From: CAYMQB01 sp964392665
GTDB taxonomy: Bacteria > Hydrothermota > E44-bin80
Direction of reading: 5' to 3'
Assembly: GCA_964392665.1 (NCBI GenBank)
Contig: CAYMQB010000018.1
Span: forward strand, 1 to 43,399
DNA length: 43,399 nucleotides
In this document: in pieces, positions 16,659 to 24,809 of the stretch
Position numbering within the stretch: the stretch's first letter is position 1
How the letters are laid out: every line of letters begins with the position of its first letter
Notes under the pieces: model-generated
What the model was told of the DNA's origin: nothing
The model's database searches: none
What the model saw: the letters and a program-made list of their open reading frames with translations, nothing else
Made by a program: the position numbers and the translations under genes

Positions 16659-17345
16659 CTAATATACAAAATTAAGGATTCTCCGCCATCTTATTTTTTC
16701 CCATATTTTGTAGAACGGAACCTCCTTTTTCCATGACCAATAAAGCACTAACGGTTTCCCGATAATGTATCCTTCATCAAGTGGACCCCAGAACCTCGAA
16801 TCATCCGAATTATCCCTGTTGTCTCCCATCATAAAAACCTTATCCTCCGGTATAACAACGGGACCAAAATTATCCCTGCAGTAACCTGAAACACGGCGAA
16901 ACTCCCCCCTCTCCCAATTTTTCTGATAGGTCTGCTGATCAACGTTTGGTAATGCCGGAAATTCCCTGGGGTCTATGTGCAGAACATAAGGCTCATATGG
17001 ATTCTTACCATTCACATAAAATTTTTTATTTCTCATTTCAACTGTATCGCCTGCAATGGCAACACATCTTTTGACAAAGTATTTCTTTGTATAAGGATAA
17101 ATAAAAATGATTATCTCTCCTCTTTCGGGTTTTCTGTATTTAAAAACATTTTTCTTCGAGAAAGGTATATGTACTCCAAAAACCAACTTGTTGACCAACA
17201 AAAAATCTCCAATCAAAAGCGTATCTTCCATTGAACCGGAAGGAATTTTAAACGCCTGGATAAAAAATGTTCTTATAATCATTGCAATAATGAATGCCCA
17301 GACTATGGATTCAATCCATTCTCTTATTTTACCTTTCTTTTTCAT
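16659..17345 (-). CDS. lepB: Signal peptidase I
   Basis: The 228-residue protein has one N-terminal membrane segment (about residues 12-30). The catalytic Ser38 sits in IPSGSMEDTL and the Lys92 general base in YFVKRCVAIAGD. The box E motif MGDNRDNSDDSRFWG follows. It cleaves signal peptides of exported proteins at the outer face of the inner membrane. It is co-directional with, and abuts, the DUF4388 gene. Start: ATG with AAGGCGGG upstream. Confidence 0.94.
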   Translation of the reverse strand: MKKKGKIREWIESIVWAFIIAMIIRTFFIQAFKIPSGSMEDTLLIGDFLLVNKLVFGVHIPFSKKNVFKYRKPERGEIIIFIYPYTKKYFVKRCVAIAGDTVEMRNKKFYVNGKNPYEPYVLHIDPREFPALPNVDQQTYQKNWERGEFRRVSGYCRDNFGPVVIPEDKVFMMGDNRDNSDDSRFWGPLDEGYIIGKPLVLYWSWKKEVPFYKIWEKIRWRRILNFVY

Positions 17346-17431
17346 CTACCCGCCTTTCAACATAATCTTAGCCAACTTCTCCACTTCAAATTCTCTTAAT
17401 TCCCACCGCACTCAGTCCAAAAACTCATTCC

Positions 17432-17460
17432 CTTCTATCACATTTCTGCGTTTTTGTCAA
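17432..17460 (-). promoter_or_regulatory. Possible promoter of lepB
   Basis: TTGACA and TAGAAG (minus strand) are 17 bases apart, 87 bases before lepB. The -10 matches consensus at four of six positions. Confidence 0.4.
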
Positions 17461-17542
17461 TTCCAATAATTATGCTGCAAATCCCTTCCGGAATTTGCTA
17501 TTCCATTGTTCTCCTCACCTACTAAACAAAGCTATATTTCGC

Positions 17543-18157
17543 CTAAAGAAAACTTGCTTTTTGGCGAATGAGCTTTCCTAAATATTTTCGAACCTTTCTT
17601 AGTGCAATCCCTCGATGGCTTATTCTGTTTTTCTCCGTCATAGTTAGCTCAGCAAGTGTCTTTCCATAGTTGGGAACAAAAAATATTGGATCGTACCCAA
17701 AACCAGATTTGCCTTTTGCTTTCTCTAATATTTCTCCGCAGATGATACCTTCGAAACTTTCAACTACACAATTCGGAAAAAAAAGAACGATTACACATCT
17801 AAATTGTGCTTTCCTTTTGTTTCTGGGGACACCTGATAGCAACTTTAGGAGTTTTCTGTTATTATCCTCGTATGTTGCGTGCTCACCCGAAAACCTGGAT
17901 GAAAAAATTCCTGGCAAACCATCGAGAAAATCAACCTCTAAACCAGAATCATCGGATAAAGTGAGTTTTTTAAACAAGTTTCCAGTTTCTTCTGCTTTCT
18001 TTAACGCATTTTCATAGAGGGACTTTCCACTTTCAACAACAGTAGGAAAGCCCCTCATTTCTTTGAATGTAAGAATTCTTAAATTCAACTCACCGAGAAA
18101 TTTCTTTATCTCGGAAATTTTGTTCTCATTTCGCGTTGCAAGCAAAAGCTCTGTCAA
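17543..18157 (-). CDS. rdgB: dITP/XTP pyrophosphatase (HAM1/RdgB)
   Basis: The 204-residue protein shows the family motifs: LATRNENKISEIKKFL near the N-terminus, LSDDSGLEVDFLDGLPGIFS, KSGFGYDPIF and ISHRGIALRK near the C-terminus. It hydrolyses non-canonical purine triphosphates. Translation starts at TTG 18157, four bases after the SPOR lipoprotein stop and without a ribosome site, so it depends on coupling. Confidence 0.93.
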   Translation of the reverse strand: MTELLLATRNENKISEIKKFLGELNLRILTFKEMRGFPTVVESGKSLYENALKKAEETGNLFKKLTLSDDSGLEVDFLDGLPGIFSSRFSGEHATYEDNNRKLLKLLSGVPRNKRKAQFRCVIVLFFPNCVVESFEGIICGEILEKAKGKSGFGYDPIFFVPNYGKTLAELTMTEKNRISHRGIALRKVRKYLGKLIRQKASFL

Positions 18158-18161
18158 ATCG

Positions 18162-18605
18162 TCAAGGTGTTTTTGCGGTTTCCACAGTAAAAGCGTCAGC
18201 GAAATATTGAGTTATATAGGACTTATAATTGTCCGCTTCCGCTTTCGTAGCAAAATCCCCGACTCTAACCTTATAGTATGGTGCTATGTATTCTACATAA
18301 ACAGCCTTATCGAAGTAAGAAACTGCTCTTGCCTTTCTCTTGTTTGCTCCAGAAACTCCGTAAAATGCCCCAACTTGAATTCTGTATACGGTTGTTGGCT
18401 CAGGTGGCGGCAGTGGTTCAGTATATGTTGTTTCTGCCATTACACTTGTCGTTTCAGCTACTTCCTCGATCAGAGCACCTTCCTCTTCTTCCTCGATAAT
18501 AATTGGTTCTTCCTCTACTAACTCACCTGGCGGTGGCTTCTTTGCACAGGAGAAAGCAAGTGTAATAACGATGCAAAGAATTAGAAGAAATGCTAGTTTT
18601 TTCAT
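18162..18605 (-). CDS. SPOR-domain lipoprotein
   Basis: The 147-residue protein begins with a type II signal peptide with lipobox LAFSC (Cys20). A Pro/Glu-rich linker (about 22-70) follows, then a SPOR domain (YRIQVGAFYGVSGANKRKA ... YYKVRVGDFATKAEADNY). SPOR domains bind denuded glycan strands of septal peptidoglycan. It is predicted to be anchored in the outer membrane facing the periplasm. GAAAGGAGG precedes the ATG. It sits between manC and rdgB in one direction. Confidence 0.88.
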   Translation of the reverse strand: MKKLAFLLILCIVITLAFSCAKKPPPGELVEEEPIIIEEEEEGALIEEVAETTSVMAETTYTEPLPPPEPTTVYRIQVGAFYGVSGANKRKARAVSYFDKAVYVEYIAPYYKVRVGDFATKAEADNYKSYITQYFADAFTVETAKTP

Positions 18606-18621
18606 TACCTACCTCCTTTCT

Positions 18622-19683
18622 CTAAGTATATTTTTTCAGCCCTTTCCTCTTTCTCAGTCTTCGTACTATTTCCTTCACTTCCTGAGTTCTTCCTTTCGGA
18701 ATCACAAGTGTTGCATCTTTGGTATGAACAATCACAAAATCCGAAACACCAACTGCTGCAATAAGTCCATCATTAGAAATTACTATCGAGTTTTTTGTAT
18801 CCATCAAAATAGTATCACCTGTTGTTGTATTGCCTTCCCGATCTTTTCCCTTCAATCGTTCAAGTGCATTCCAGGAACCTACATCATCCCACCTAAAAGA
18901 AGAGCGGATAACGGCAACATTCGAAACCTTCTCCATTATTGCATAATCAATTGAAATGGACTCTGTTTTTCCATAAATCCGTTTTAAATTTTGCTCCTTT
19001 CTTTTCTCTTTATTTTTCTCAACATAAGCTTCCATGTTTTTTGCAAACTCTGGCTGAAATTTATGAAACTCCTGAATTATTCTATCAACTCTCCATACAA
19101 AAATACCGCAGTTCCACAAAAACCTTTTTTTCCTGATAAAGTCGTTTGCTTGCTTATGAGTTGGTTTTTCCTTAAATTTCCTTACCATACATACATCTTT
19201 CCCTATTTCACTACCACTCTCTATGTATCCATAACCGGTTTCAGGTCTTGTAGGGACAATACCGAATGTTACAACATAGTTCTTTTCTGCAAATTCTGTA
19301 GCCTTCTCTACACAATTTAGGAAAGAACTTACGTCTTTGATGATGTGGTCTGCAGGCAATACAATCATAACTGCATCCTTGTCCACCCTCTGAATTGTGA
19401 AAGCTGCAAAACCAACTGCGGGAGCAGTATTTTTACCTTCGGGTTCACAGAGATAATTTTCTGCTGGAATTCTAATATTCAGATTTCGAAACTCATTTTC
19501 GATTTCCTTATTACCAACTATAAAAAGTCTTTCGGGTGGCACAATGGGAGAAATTCTTTCGATGGTTCTTTCAATCATAGTTTCACCGTCCACAATATTC
19601 AGGAGTTGCTTTGGATATGATTTTCTGCTTTTTGGCCAGAATCTTTCACCTTTTCCTCCAGCCAGGATAACTGCGTATAGCAC
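18622..19683 (-). CDS. manC: Mannose-1-phosphate guanylyltransferase
   Basis: The 353-residue nucleotidyltransferase has VILAGGKGERFWPKSR and PKQLL near the N-terminus, and LPADHII. KFKEKPTHKQA, LWNCGIFVWRV, SIDYAIMEK and RWDDVGSWNAL follow. It lacks the extra isomerase domain of bifunctional ManC, so it makes GDP-mannose only. The product feeds surface glycan synthesis. Start: GTG 19683 with AAGGAGA upstream. It lies 40 bases after the DUF3108 gene and is probably transcribed with it. Confidence 0.92.
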   Translation of the reverse strand: MLYAVILAGGKGERFWPKSRKSYPKQLLNIVDGETMIERTIERISPIVPPERLFIVGNKEIENEFRNLNIRIPAENYLCEPEGKNTAPAVGFAAFTIQRVDKDAVMIVLPADHIIKDVSSFLNCVEKATEFAEKNYVVTFGIVPTRPETGYGYIESGSEIGKDVCMVRKFKEKPTHKQANDFIRKKRFLWNCGIFVWRVDRIIQEFHKFQPEFAKNMEAYVEKNKEKRKEQNLKRIYGKTESISIDYAIMEKVSNVAVIRSSFRWDDVGSWNALERLKGKDREGNTTTGDTILMDTKNSIVISNDGLIAAVGVSDFVIVHTKDATLVIPKGRTQEVKEIVRRLRKRKGLKKYT

Positions 19684-19723
19684 TCTCTATTCTCCTTAGC
19701 TTAGCCAACCAAATCCTATAAAA

Positions 19724-20455
19724 CTATTCAAAATAGGCTTCCCTGAGTTTAGCCTGAATGCTTCCAATCATAATCTTGCTTCGAATCAAAACTGGAATCT
19801 TCCAAACGTCATCTGTTAGCCAAATAGTCAGACCATCTCTTGAAGCAAAAATCTTTCCTCCCTCTATGACAGGTTGGATTACAAGACAGTCGAATTCACC
19901 TGCAGGCGTTTCTATTCTTTCTCTCCTTAATGCCTTAACTTCCAGGTTGTAATTTTTCCCATCCGTATGATTATTTATGAAGTAAGAATTCCCAATCTCA
20001 AGATCAAGAGTTCTGGCAAAATAAATAGATGCAATAATATCTTTTGCTCCTTCTTCAATCTCATACTCTACGCTGTCCGAATAAACAGCTTTTCCACTGT
20101 CTTGCTTGAATTCAACAATCTGGTCTTTTTTGTACGACCCTTCCATGATATGCTTTTCAAAACGAACGGAATTAAGCTTTACTGTATCTACATACGATTC
20201 GTATCGGTCCTCGATTTTATATATCTTCGAGAAGAATGAATTTGTTTTCTCCAATGACACAAGATGAAAGCACGGTATGCCATTTATGTTTGTTATCTTC
20301 CTAACTTCCATAATTGAAGTTCCGGCATTTAATGGCCCATATTCTACAGAAAATATCAGTTTCTCACCCTCGTTGAATGGCCTTATATTTCCATATATTA
20401 AACCTGTAACAAAAATAGCAAATAAGAAACCCAAAAGTGTTATTCCTGTTTTCAT
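19724..20455 (-). CDS. DUF3108 secreted/envelope protein
   Basis: The protein starts at ATG 20455 with a hydrophobic signal sequence (GITLLGFLFAIFVTGLIYG). A beta-rich DUF3108 domain follows, typically GEKLIFSVEYGPLNAGTSIM at the start and ETPAGEFDCLVIQP and LTIWLTDDVWKIPVLI near the end. Family members are predicted periplasmic or outer-membrane beta-barrel-like proteins of unknown role. A start at 20512 is ruled out because it lies in the predicted -35 box; the predicted transcript begins near 20477. It is first in a unit with manC, the SPOR lipoprotein and rdgB. Confidence 0.8.
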   Translation of the reverse strand: MKTGITLLGFLFAIFVTGLIYGNIRPFNEGEKLIFSVEYGPLNAGTSIMEVRKITNINGIPCFHLVSLEKTNSFFSKIYKIEDRYESYVDTVKLNSVRFEKHIMEGSYKKDQIVEFKQDSGKAVYSDSVEYEIEEGAKDIIASIYFARTLDLEIGNSYFINNHTDGKNYNLEVKALRRERIETPAGEFDCLVIQPVIEGGKIFASRDGLTIWLTDDVWKIPVLIRSKIMIGSIQAKLREAYFE

Positions 20456-20483
20456 AATAACTCGCTTATCCAACTCTCTTTTA

Positions 20484-20512
20484 ACTATATACAAAAACCA
20501 TTCGTTTGTCAA
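20484..20512 (-). promoter_or_regulatory. Sigma-70 promoter of the DUF3108-manC unit
   Basis: Minus-strand TTGACA and TATAGT are 17 bases apart. It gives a leader of about 22 bases to the ATG at 20455. Confidence 0.75.
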
Positions 20513-20819
20513 GCATTTTCTATAAACACAAAATATATCTCATTACACTTTTTATTCCACAATTTATTTCAATCATAAATCACCTTCCTTCCATATCTTT
20601 TTACGTCGAAGGAAATAATTCATTTTTTTATATCATATAATACCTGTTGAAAAAAGTTTAAAACTTTATTTTTATCCAGTTTAATATATTTTAAACTTCA
20701 CTAACTTTTCTACATTTTGTACTGGATAATGTTATTGTTTAATTTATTAAAAACAATACACTTATATATCTGTTTTCCTTCTCCTTTGTTTTCTAATATT
20801 TCTATTATGTAGAAAACAC
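20513..20819. other. AT-rich divergent intergenic region
   Basis: It lies between two divergent promoters. It is very AT-rich, with no gene, repeat or hairpin that I could support. Confidence 0.6.
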
Positions 20820-20848
20820 TTGACAAAACTTGAATTAGACTATATAAT
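20820..20848 (+). promoter_or_regulatory. Consensus sigma-70 promoter
   Basis: TTGACA and TATAAT match consensus exactly with 17 bases between, upstream of the lysine-rich protein gene. This is the strongest promoter in the window by sequence. Confidence 0.88.
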
Positions 20849-20878
20849 TTGTCAAATCTCGAAGAAAGGAGGTAAAAT

Positions 20879-21055
20879 ATGCCGGTTAAAAAGAAGGGCG
20901 GCAAAAAAAAGAAGGTTGCCAAGAAAAAACCAGCTAAGAAGAAAGCCGTGAAGAAAAAGACAACCAAGAAGAAAGTCGTGAAGAAAAAGACAACCAAGAA
21001 GAAAGTCGTGAAGAAAAAGACAACCAAGAAAAAAACAACTAAGAAAAAGAAATAG
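20879..21055 (+). CDS. Lysine-rich histone H1-like protein
   Basis: A 58-residue protein of which 35 residues are Lys. It is almost entirely built of K-K-K-x-x pentads (x-x being TT, VV, VA, PA, AV). Two exact 30-bp DNA repeats (20951-20980, 20981-21010) and a third imperfect one encode the middle. GAAAGGAGG lies eight bases before the ATG, a consensus promoter is upstream, and a perfect-stem terminator follows, so it is a strongly expressed single-gene unit. The composition is like bacterial H1-type tails (Hc1, AlgP-like) and suggests binding to DNA, RNA or another polyanion. No globular domain is present. Repeat-number variation between strains is likely. Confidence 0.85.
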   Translation: MPVKKKGGKKKKVAKKKPAKKKAVKKKTTKKKVVKKKTTKKKVVKKKTTKKKTTKKKK

Positions 21056-21094
21056 TGGCTTTCCTTTAAACACCTCGCATTCGAGATCAATTTT

Positions 21095-21128
21095 ATATGA
21101 GGAGCATTTTTGCTCCTCATATTATTTT
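21095..21128 (+). terminator. Intrinsic terminator after the lysine-rich gene
   Basis: A 12-bp perfect stem (ATATGAGGAGCA / TGCTCCTCATAT, 21095-21106 and 21111-21122) with a TTTT loop is followed by TATTTT. Confidence 0.85.
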
Positions 21129-21583
21129 AAAAAAAGTCTTATCCTTTTTTCTTACAATCTCTGAATCTTATCTAACAGGGAATTAAAAAGATTTTATTTT
21201 CCTTTTGCCGTCCCACAGGGACTCAAACCGTGCTAAAAACACCAATACCGTTTTGAACAAAGTGAGAAATCCCTACCGTTGTGAAGCAACTTTTCTTCCT
21301 CTTCCAGTCACCGTAGATTCACTTTTGTATGTTGCGCTTAATCTCTCATCGTGAATAATCAGTGAACTCCGTCATAATTCAGAGTAAATGACCAGTGAGT
21401 CGTGTCATTGCGAGTTCCACTTCTTGCCCTGTGTAATATCATTATTCACAAAACATTTTCCTATTACACGGCGCTTGCTCGACTCATGCGAAGCAATCCC
21501 ATACTTGCCTTTCTCTCAATATGAGATTGCCACGCCTGCCACAGGCAGGCTCGCAATGACGGGGTTTACTGACTATTTACCTC
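21123..21583. repeat. Intergenic region built of short repeats
   Basis: No gene seen. AACAGGGAATTAAAAAG and the following T-rich bases (21174-21202) recur at 42078-42105. GTCCC-ACA-GGGAC (about 21212-21224) and GTTGT-GAA-GCAAC (21278-21290) are small hairpins. TGTCATTGCGAG (21403) pairs with CGAAGCAATCCCAT (21489). An inverted version at 21521-21561 (ATGAGATTGC ... CTCGCAATGACG) encloses CCTGCC-ACA-GGCAGG. The last sits at the 3' end of the transporter operon and could act as a terminator. Confidence 0.6.
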
Positions 21584-21676
21584 TCATCTACGAAAAGACA
21601 TAACAATCGAGTACGTTATACCACCAAAAAGAATAAGTGTTCCAACACAAAACATTATCCATGCGGAAATAGGCAT
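21584..21676 (-). CDS. MetS-like small subunit of NSS transporter (30 residues)
   Basis: A 30-codon frame starts at ATG 21676 and shares one base with the TGA stop of the transporter gene. AAGGAGG, inside the last transporter codons, is its ribosome site. It reads MPISAWIMFCVG, then TLILFGGITYSI, and ends in a basic M-S-F-R-R: a single membrane helix with a cytoplasmic positive end. This matches the form and position of the MetS small subunits that follow MetP-type NSS transporters (methionine/alanine import), where both proteins are needed. At 30 residues it is shorter than the roughly 60 of the characterised MetS. It is too short for usual gene callers. Confidence 0.75.
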   Translation of the reverse strand: MPISAWIMFCVGTLILFGGITYSIVMSFRR

Positions 21677-23148
21677 CAGACCTCCTTCTTTTTCCCCATA
21701 CTCAAAGCTACTGAAACGATCAAGAAAATCAGTAGAACCAGCCAACCTCCAAGAAATTCAGCAAGTCTTGGATAACCTCCGTAGGGTTTTAATATTCTCT
21801 CCTTGAGTGAATAACCAAGAAGAACCAGCGAAACAAGCGGAACGAAATAACGTATGACGAAGTCCCACCACCTGCCAACACTGATTTCAGAAAGGTCGTT
21901 AGCATATATTCTCAACTTGTCAGCACCAAAGATGTATCCAACGAACACTGCTTCAAGCAGTGCTACAATAAAAAGCCCAAAATTATTCATAAAATGATCA
22001 AGAATATCAAGCCAGTAAAGACCACCGCTTGTTGTAAAAAGAATTCCCACTGCAAAAGCAAGTGTTGCAACCGTAATATTCGTTGCCTTCTGATTCCATC
22101 TGAACTTATCCCGGACGCCCGCTACAATGGACTCCGTTAGTGAAAAGGCGGAATCGATTCCCAAAGTTAGAAGCATCAGGAAGAAAAAAATTCCGAACAG
22201 ATTCGGAAGAGGCAAGTGGTTGATAATTGTAGGATAGGTAACGAAAGCCAGCTCGGGACCACTTTTCATTACATTTGCAACGGTCGTTCCTGAAACATGA
22301 GCATAGTAACCAAGAGTTGAGAAAACGGCAAATCCTGCAACATAAGAAGTTGTGCAATTCGCAAGCCCAATAAGCAATGCATTATTGACTATATCGGACT
22401 TCCTTGGTAGAAAACTCGCATATGCAATCATCACTCCAAAACCAACCGTAAGTGTGAAAAATATCTGGCTGTATGCCGCATGCCACACTGCAGGATCTGC
22501 AAGTGCCTTGAAATTCGGAGTAAGATAGTACCTAATACCTTCCATTGCACCAGGAAGAGTTACACCTCTGATTACGAAAACTATAAGCATTAACCATGGC
22601 AAAGTAACGGTCACATATACAACCTTTCCAACAGTTTTCACACCCTTCCAGGTGGACAAAATAATCCATATCCAACAGACAAAGAGTGCTACCACAAGAA
22701 ATGCCTGTGGCTTTCCTATTTCAAACACACCTCCTGAAAGGTTTAGCATCTTCGTAAAGAAAAATGTCTTTGTGTCTACCCCCCATGCAAGCGTAAATGA
22801 ATGCACTAAGTACTTAGCTGCCCAACCCATGATAACCGCATAATAACAAACAATCCCAAATCCCACAAGAAGCGCAAACCATCCCAACCATTCGCTCTTC
22901 CTGGATATTTTTCTGAAAGACATCGGTGCCGAGCTTGCCATTCTGTGGCCTATTGCAAACTCGAGTATCAACAGCGGAATACCTGCTGTAAGAAGAGCAA
23001 CGAAGTATGGAATCAGAAATGCACCACCTCCATATTTATAGCATATATATGGAAATCTCCATATATTGCCCAACCCGATAGCAGAACCAATCGCTGCTAA
23101 AACAAAAGCAGTTCGCGAATCCCAATGAGCTCTTTTTGCAATTGCCAT
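21676..23148 (-). CDS. Sodium-dependent amino-acid transporter (NSS/SNF family)
   Basis: The 490-residue membrane protein has the NSS signature in helix 1 (GSAIGLGNIWRFPYICYKYG) and about 12 hydrophobic segments. The conserved helix 6 and 8 regions (FFTLTVGFGVMIAYASFLPR; LTLGIDSAFSLTESIVAGVRD) are present. It couples Na+ to uptake of an amino acid across the inner membrane. The following small subunit favours the MetP type (methionine/alanine/branched), by inference. GGAGGTGGT precedes the ATG. Its upstream 120 bases closely resemble those of the transaldolase gene. Confidence 0.9.
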   Translation of the reverse strand: MAIAKRAHWDSRTAFVLAAIGSAIGLGNIWRFPYICYKYGGGAFLIPYFVALLTAGIPLLILEFAIGHRMASSAPMSFRKISRKSEWLGWFALLVGFGIVCYYAVIMGWAAKYLVHSFTLAWGVDTKTFFFTKMLNLSGGVFEIGKPQAFLVVALFVCWIWIILSTWKGVKTVGKVVYVTVTLPWLMLIVFVIRGVTLPGAMEGIRYYLTPNFKALADPAVWHAAYSQIFFTLTVGFGVMIAYASFLPRKSDIVNNALLIGLANCTTSYVAGFAVFSTLGYYAHVSGTTVANVMKSGPELAFVTYPTIINHLPLPNLFGIFFFLMLLTLGIDSAFSLTESIVAGVRDKFRWNQKATNITVATLAFAVGILFTTSGGLYWLDILDHFMNNFGLFIVALLEAVFVGYIFGADKLRIYANDLSEISVGRWWDFVIRYFVPLVSLVLLGYSLKERILKPYGGYPRLAEFLGGWLVLLIFLIVSVALSMGKKKEV

Positions 23149-23710
23149 ACCACCTCCTTTACATTTTTTTCTTTTTTTTTGGTTTATCTAGCCCGTTTGG
23201 TTCGTTTGTCATTAGTTATCAGTTATTCGTCATTCGTCATTAGTCAATGGTTATTGGTTATCAGTTATCGGTCATTAGTCAATGGTTATTTACCTTCGGT
23301 GTATATTCGCTTTGCTGTCTATTTGCTCTGCGTTATTTGTTGTAAACAATAAATACACTACAAATATACAACTAAATATACTATGAATATACACGCCTCT
23401 TCCGCCGTTCAGTTCGTCATTGCGAATATTCTTCTCATATTTCTTATGAAGCAATCTCATTTTCCCAATTTAGGACTTTGTCGGCCTTATGTCTCATGTC
23501 TTACATCTGTGGTCTATCCTCTCTTTTTAGGTTTTCAATCCGCATTTCGCAATCCGAAATCCCAAACGCCGTTCCTGTCATTCTGAGTAAGCAAAACTTA
23601 TTGACTGTGGAAGAATCTCGATGTTTAAACATAGCGTTTGTTTACAATTTATGCGTTCTTGCACTTTTCACTTTTACCTTTTCACTTTTAAGTTTTCCTT
23701 TCCCTCTTCT
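23149..23710. repeat. Intergenic repeat cluster
   Basis: No gene seen. 23216-23350, read on the minus strand, is the transporter leader and matches 31950-32065. CGTCATTGCGAA (23415) with GAAGCAATCTCAT (to 23460) is one copy of the 46-bp element at 38709. TGTCATTCTGAG (23576) with GAAGAATCTCG (to 23620) is a related element. 23636-23668 (TTTACAATTTATGCGTTCTT and GCACTTTT) recurs at 42220-42250, followed by ACTTTT-type runs in both places. Confidence 0.6.
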
Positions 23711-24541
23711 TCAATCTACACCTTTCCATAAACTAAGAACTAATGTAGCTGCACCAACAAGCCAACAGTAGTAAGCAAAAAAATGTAATTTTCCTTTTTT
23801 CACAATCTTTAGCAATACGATAAGTGAAATCAATCCAAAAATAAAAGCTGCAATAGCACCTGCTAAGTAAATCCCTATAAGTCCCTCCTGTATGGAAACT
23901 GCTGCCTCCTTTGTTTCGATAACCATTGCACCGAGAATTGCAGGAATCACAAGAATAAAAGAAAATTCAGCAGAGTCTTCCCTTGAAATACTACCCCATA
24001 AACCCGCCGATATTGTCGCACCGGAACGGGAAATACCGGGGATAATGGCAAATGCTTGAGCAATACCTATCAATGTCGAAGATACTGCATTGTGTTTGCG
24101 AAATTTCTTAATCTTTATGAATCTTGTAGAAAATAAAACTACGCCCGTTAACAAAAGCATTACAGATACGAGGACAGGACTTGAAAAGAGCTTTTCGATT
24201 TTGCTCTTCAGAAAAATGCCAACTATAGCGGCTGGTATCGACGCCCACAGAAGATAAAAAAACAGCTCTAGATTTTTATCACTTACTATCCAATGTCCAC
24301 CTTTCATCCTTATGCGAGAAGTGAAAACAGCTTTAATAATCTTTCCAACCCTTCTACTGAAAACGACTAAAATGGCGACAACCGTGGAAAAATGAAGTAA
24401 CACCTCAAAAAAAATCCCGACTTTCTTGAACCCAAGAAAATGTTCAAGAAGAACCAGGTGCCCGGAGCTTGAAACGGGAATAAATTCCGTTAAACCCTGC
24501 ACTATTCCAAGAATTATCGATTTTAATATCATCATCTTCAT
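23711..24541 (-). CDS. uppP: Undecaprenyl-diphosphatase
   Basis: The membrane protein of about 276 residues has the BacA/UppP motifs GIVQGLTEFIPVSSSGHLVL near the N-terminus and IPGISRSGATISAG in the second half. Eight or so hydrophobic helices are present. It dephosphorylates undecaprenyl diphosphate to recycle the carrier for peptidoglycan and LPS sugars. The start is uncertain: ATG at 24541 (MKMMILKS) fits the family N-terminus; the frame extends to 24577. No strong ribosome site was seen. Confidence 0.92.
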   Translation of the reverse strand: MKMMILKSIILGIVQGLTEFIPVSSSGHLVLLEHFLGFKKVGIFFEVLLHFSTVVAILVVFSRRVGKIIKAVFTSRIRMKGGHWIVSDKNLELFFYLLWASIPAAIVGIFLKSKIEKLFSSPVLVSVMLLLTGVVLFSTRFIKIKKFRKHNAVSSTLIGIAQAFAIIPGISRSGATISAGLWGSISREDSAEFSFILVIPAILGAMVIETKEAAVSIQEGLIGIYLAGAIAAFIFGLISLIVLLKIVKKGKLHFFAYYCWLVGAATLVLSLWKGVD

Positions 24542-24784
24542 TGTAAACTTTGTTACTATTAACATATCGCTTAACATTTTGCAAGAACAATTTCATTTCT
24601 AACAGCGCAAAATAGAAATATCCAATTTTGTGCAAAATGAAAATCATCTCTTTCCCTACAAAAAAACCAGCCCCCAAAAGGAAGCTGTCTTTCTTCTCTT
24701 TCTTGGCTAAAATCTATCTCACAAGTATAACCTTTTTCACAGATGTAAAATCATTAGATATCAACCTCGTGAAATATTGATTGG

Positions 24785-24807
24785 GGACGGGGTTTGACAT
24801 TTTGACA
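24785..24807 (+). repeat. Left inverted repeat of RAYT element
   Basis: GGACGGGGTTTGACA followed by TTTTGACA. It differs from the right copy by one base (T/A). Each copy contains TTTGACA twice. Confidence 0.8.
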
Positions 24808-24809
24808 CT

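Noticed and set aside
20710..21120. Long minus-strand Phe/Leu-rich ORFs opposite the lysine-rich gene
   Set aside because: They are the complement of AAG/AAA codons (CTT/TTT). The plus-strand gene has promoter, ribosome site and terminator.
21203..21240. CRISPR-repeat-like sequence (GTCCCACAGGGAC with flanking AAACCGTGC)
   Set aside because: Only one copy is in the window, with no spacers and no cas genes; it fits the local mini-hairpin family better.
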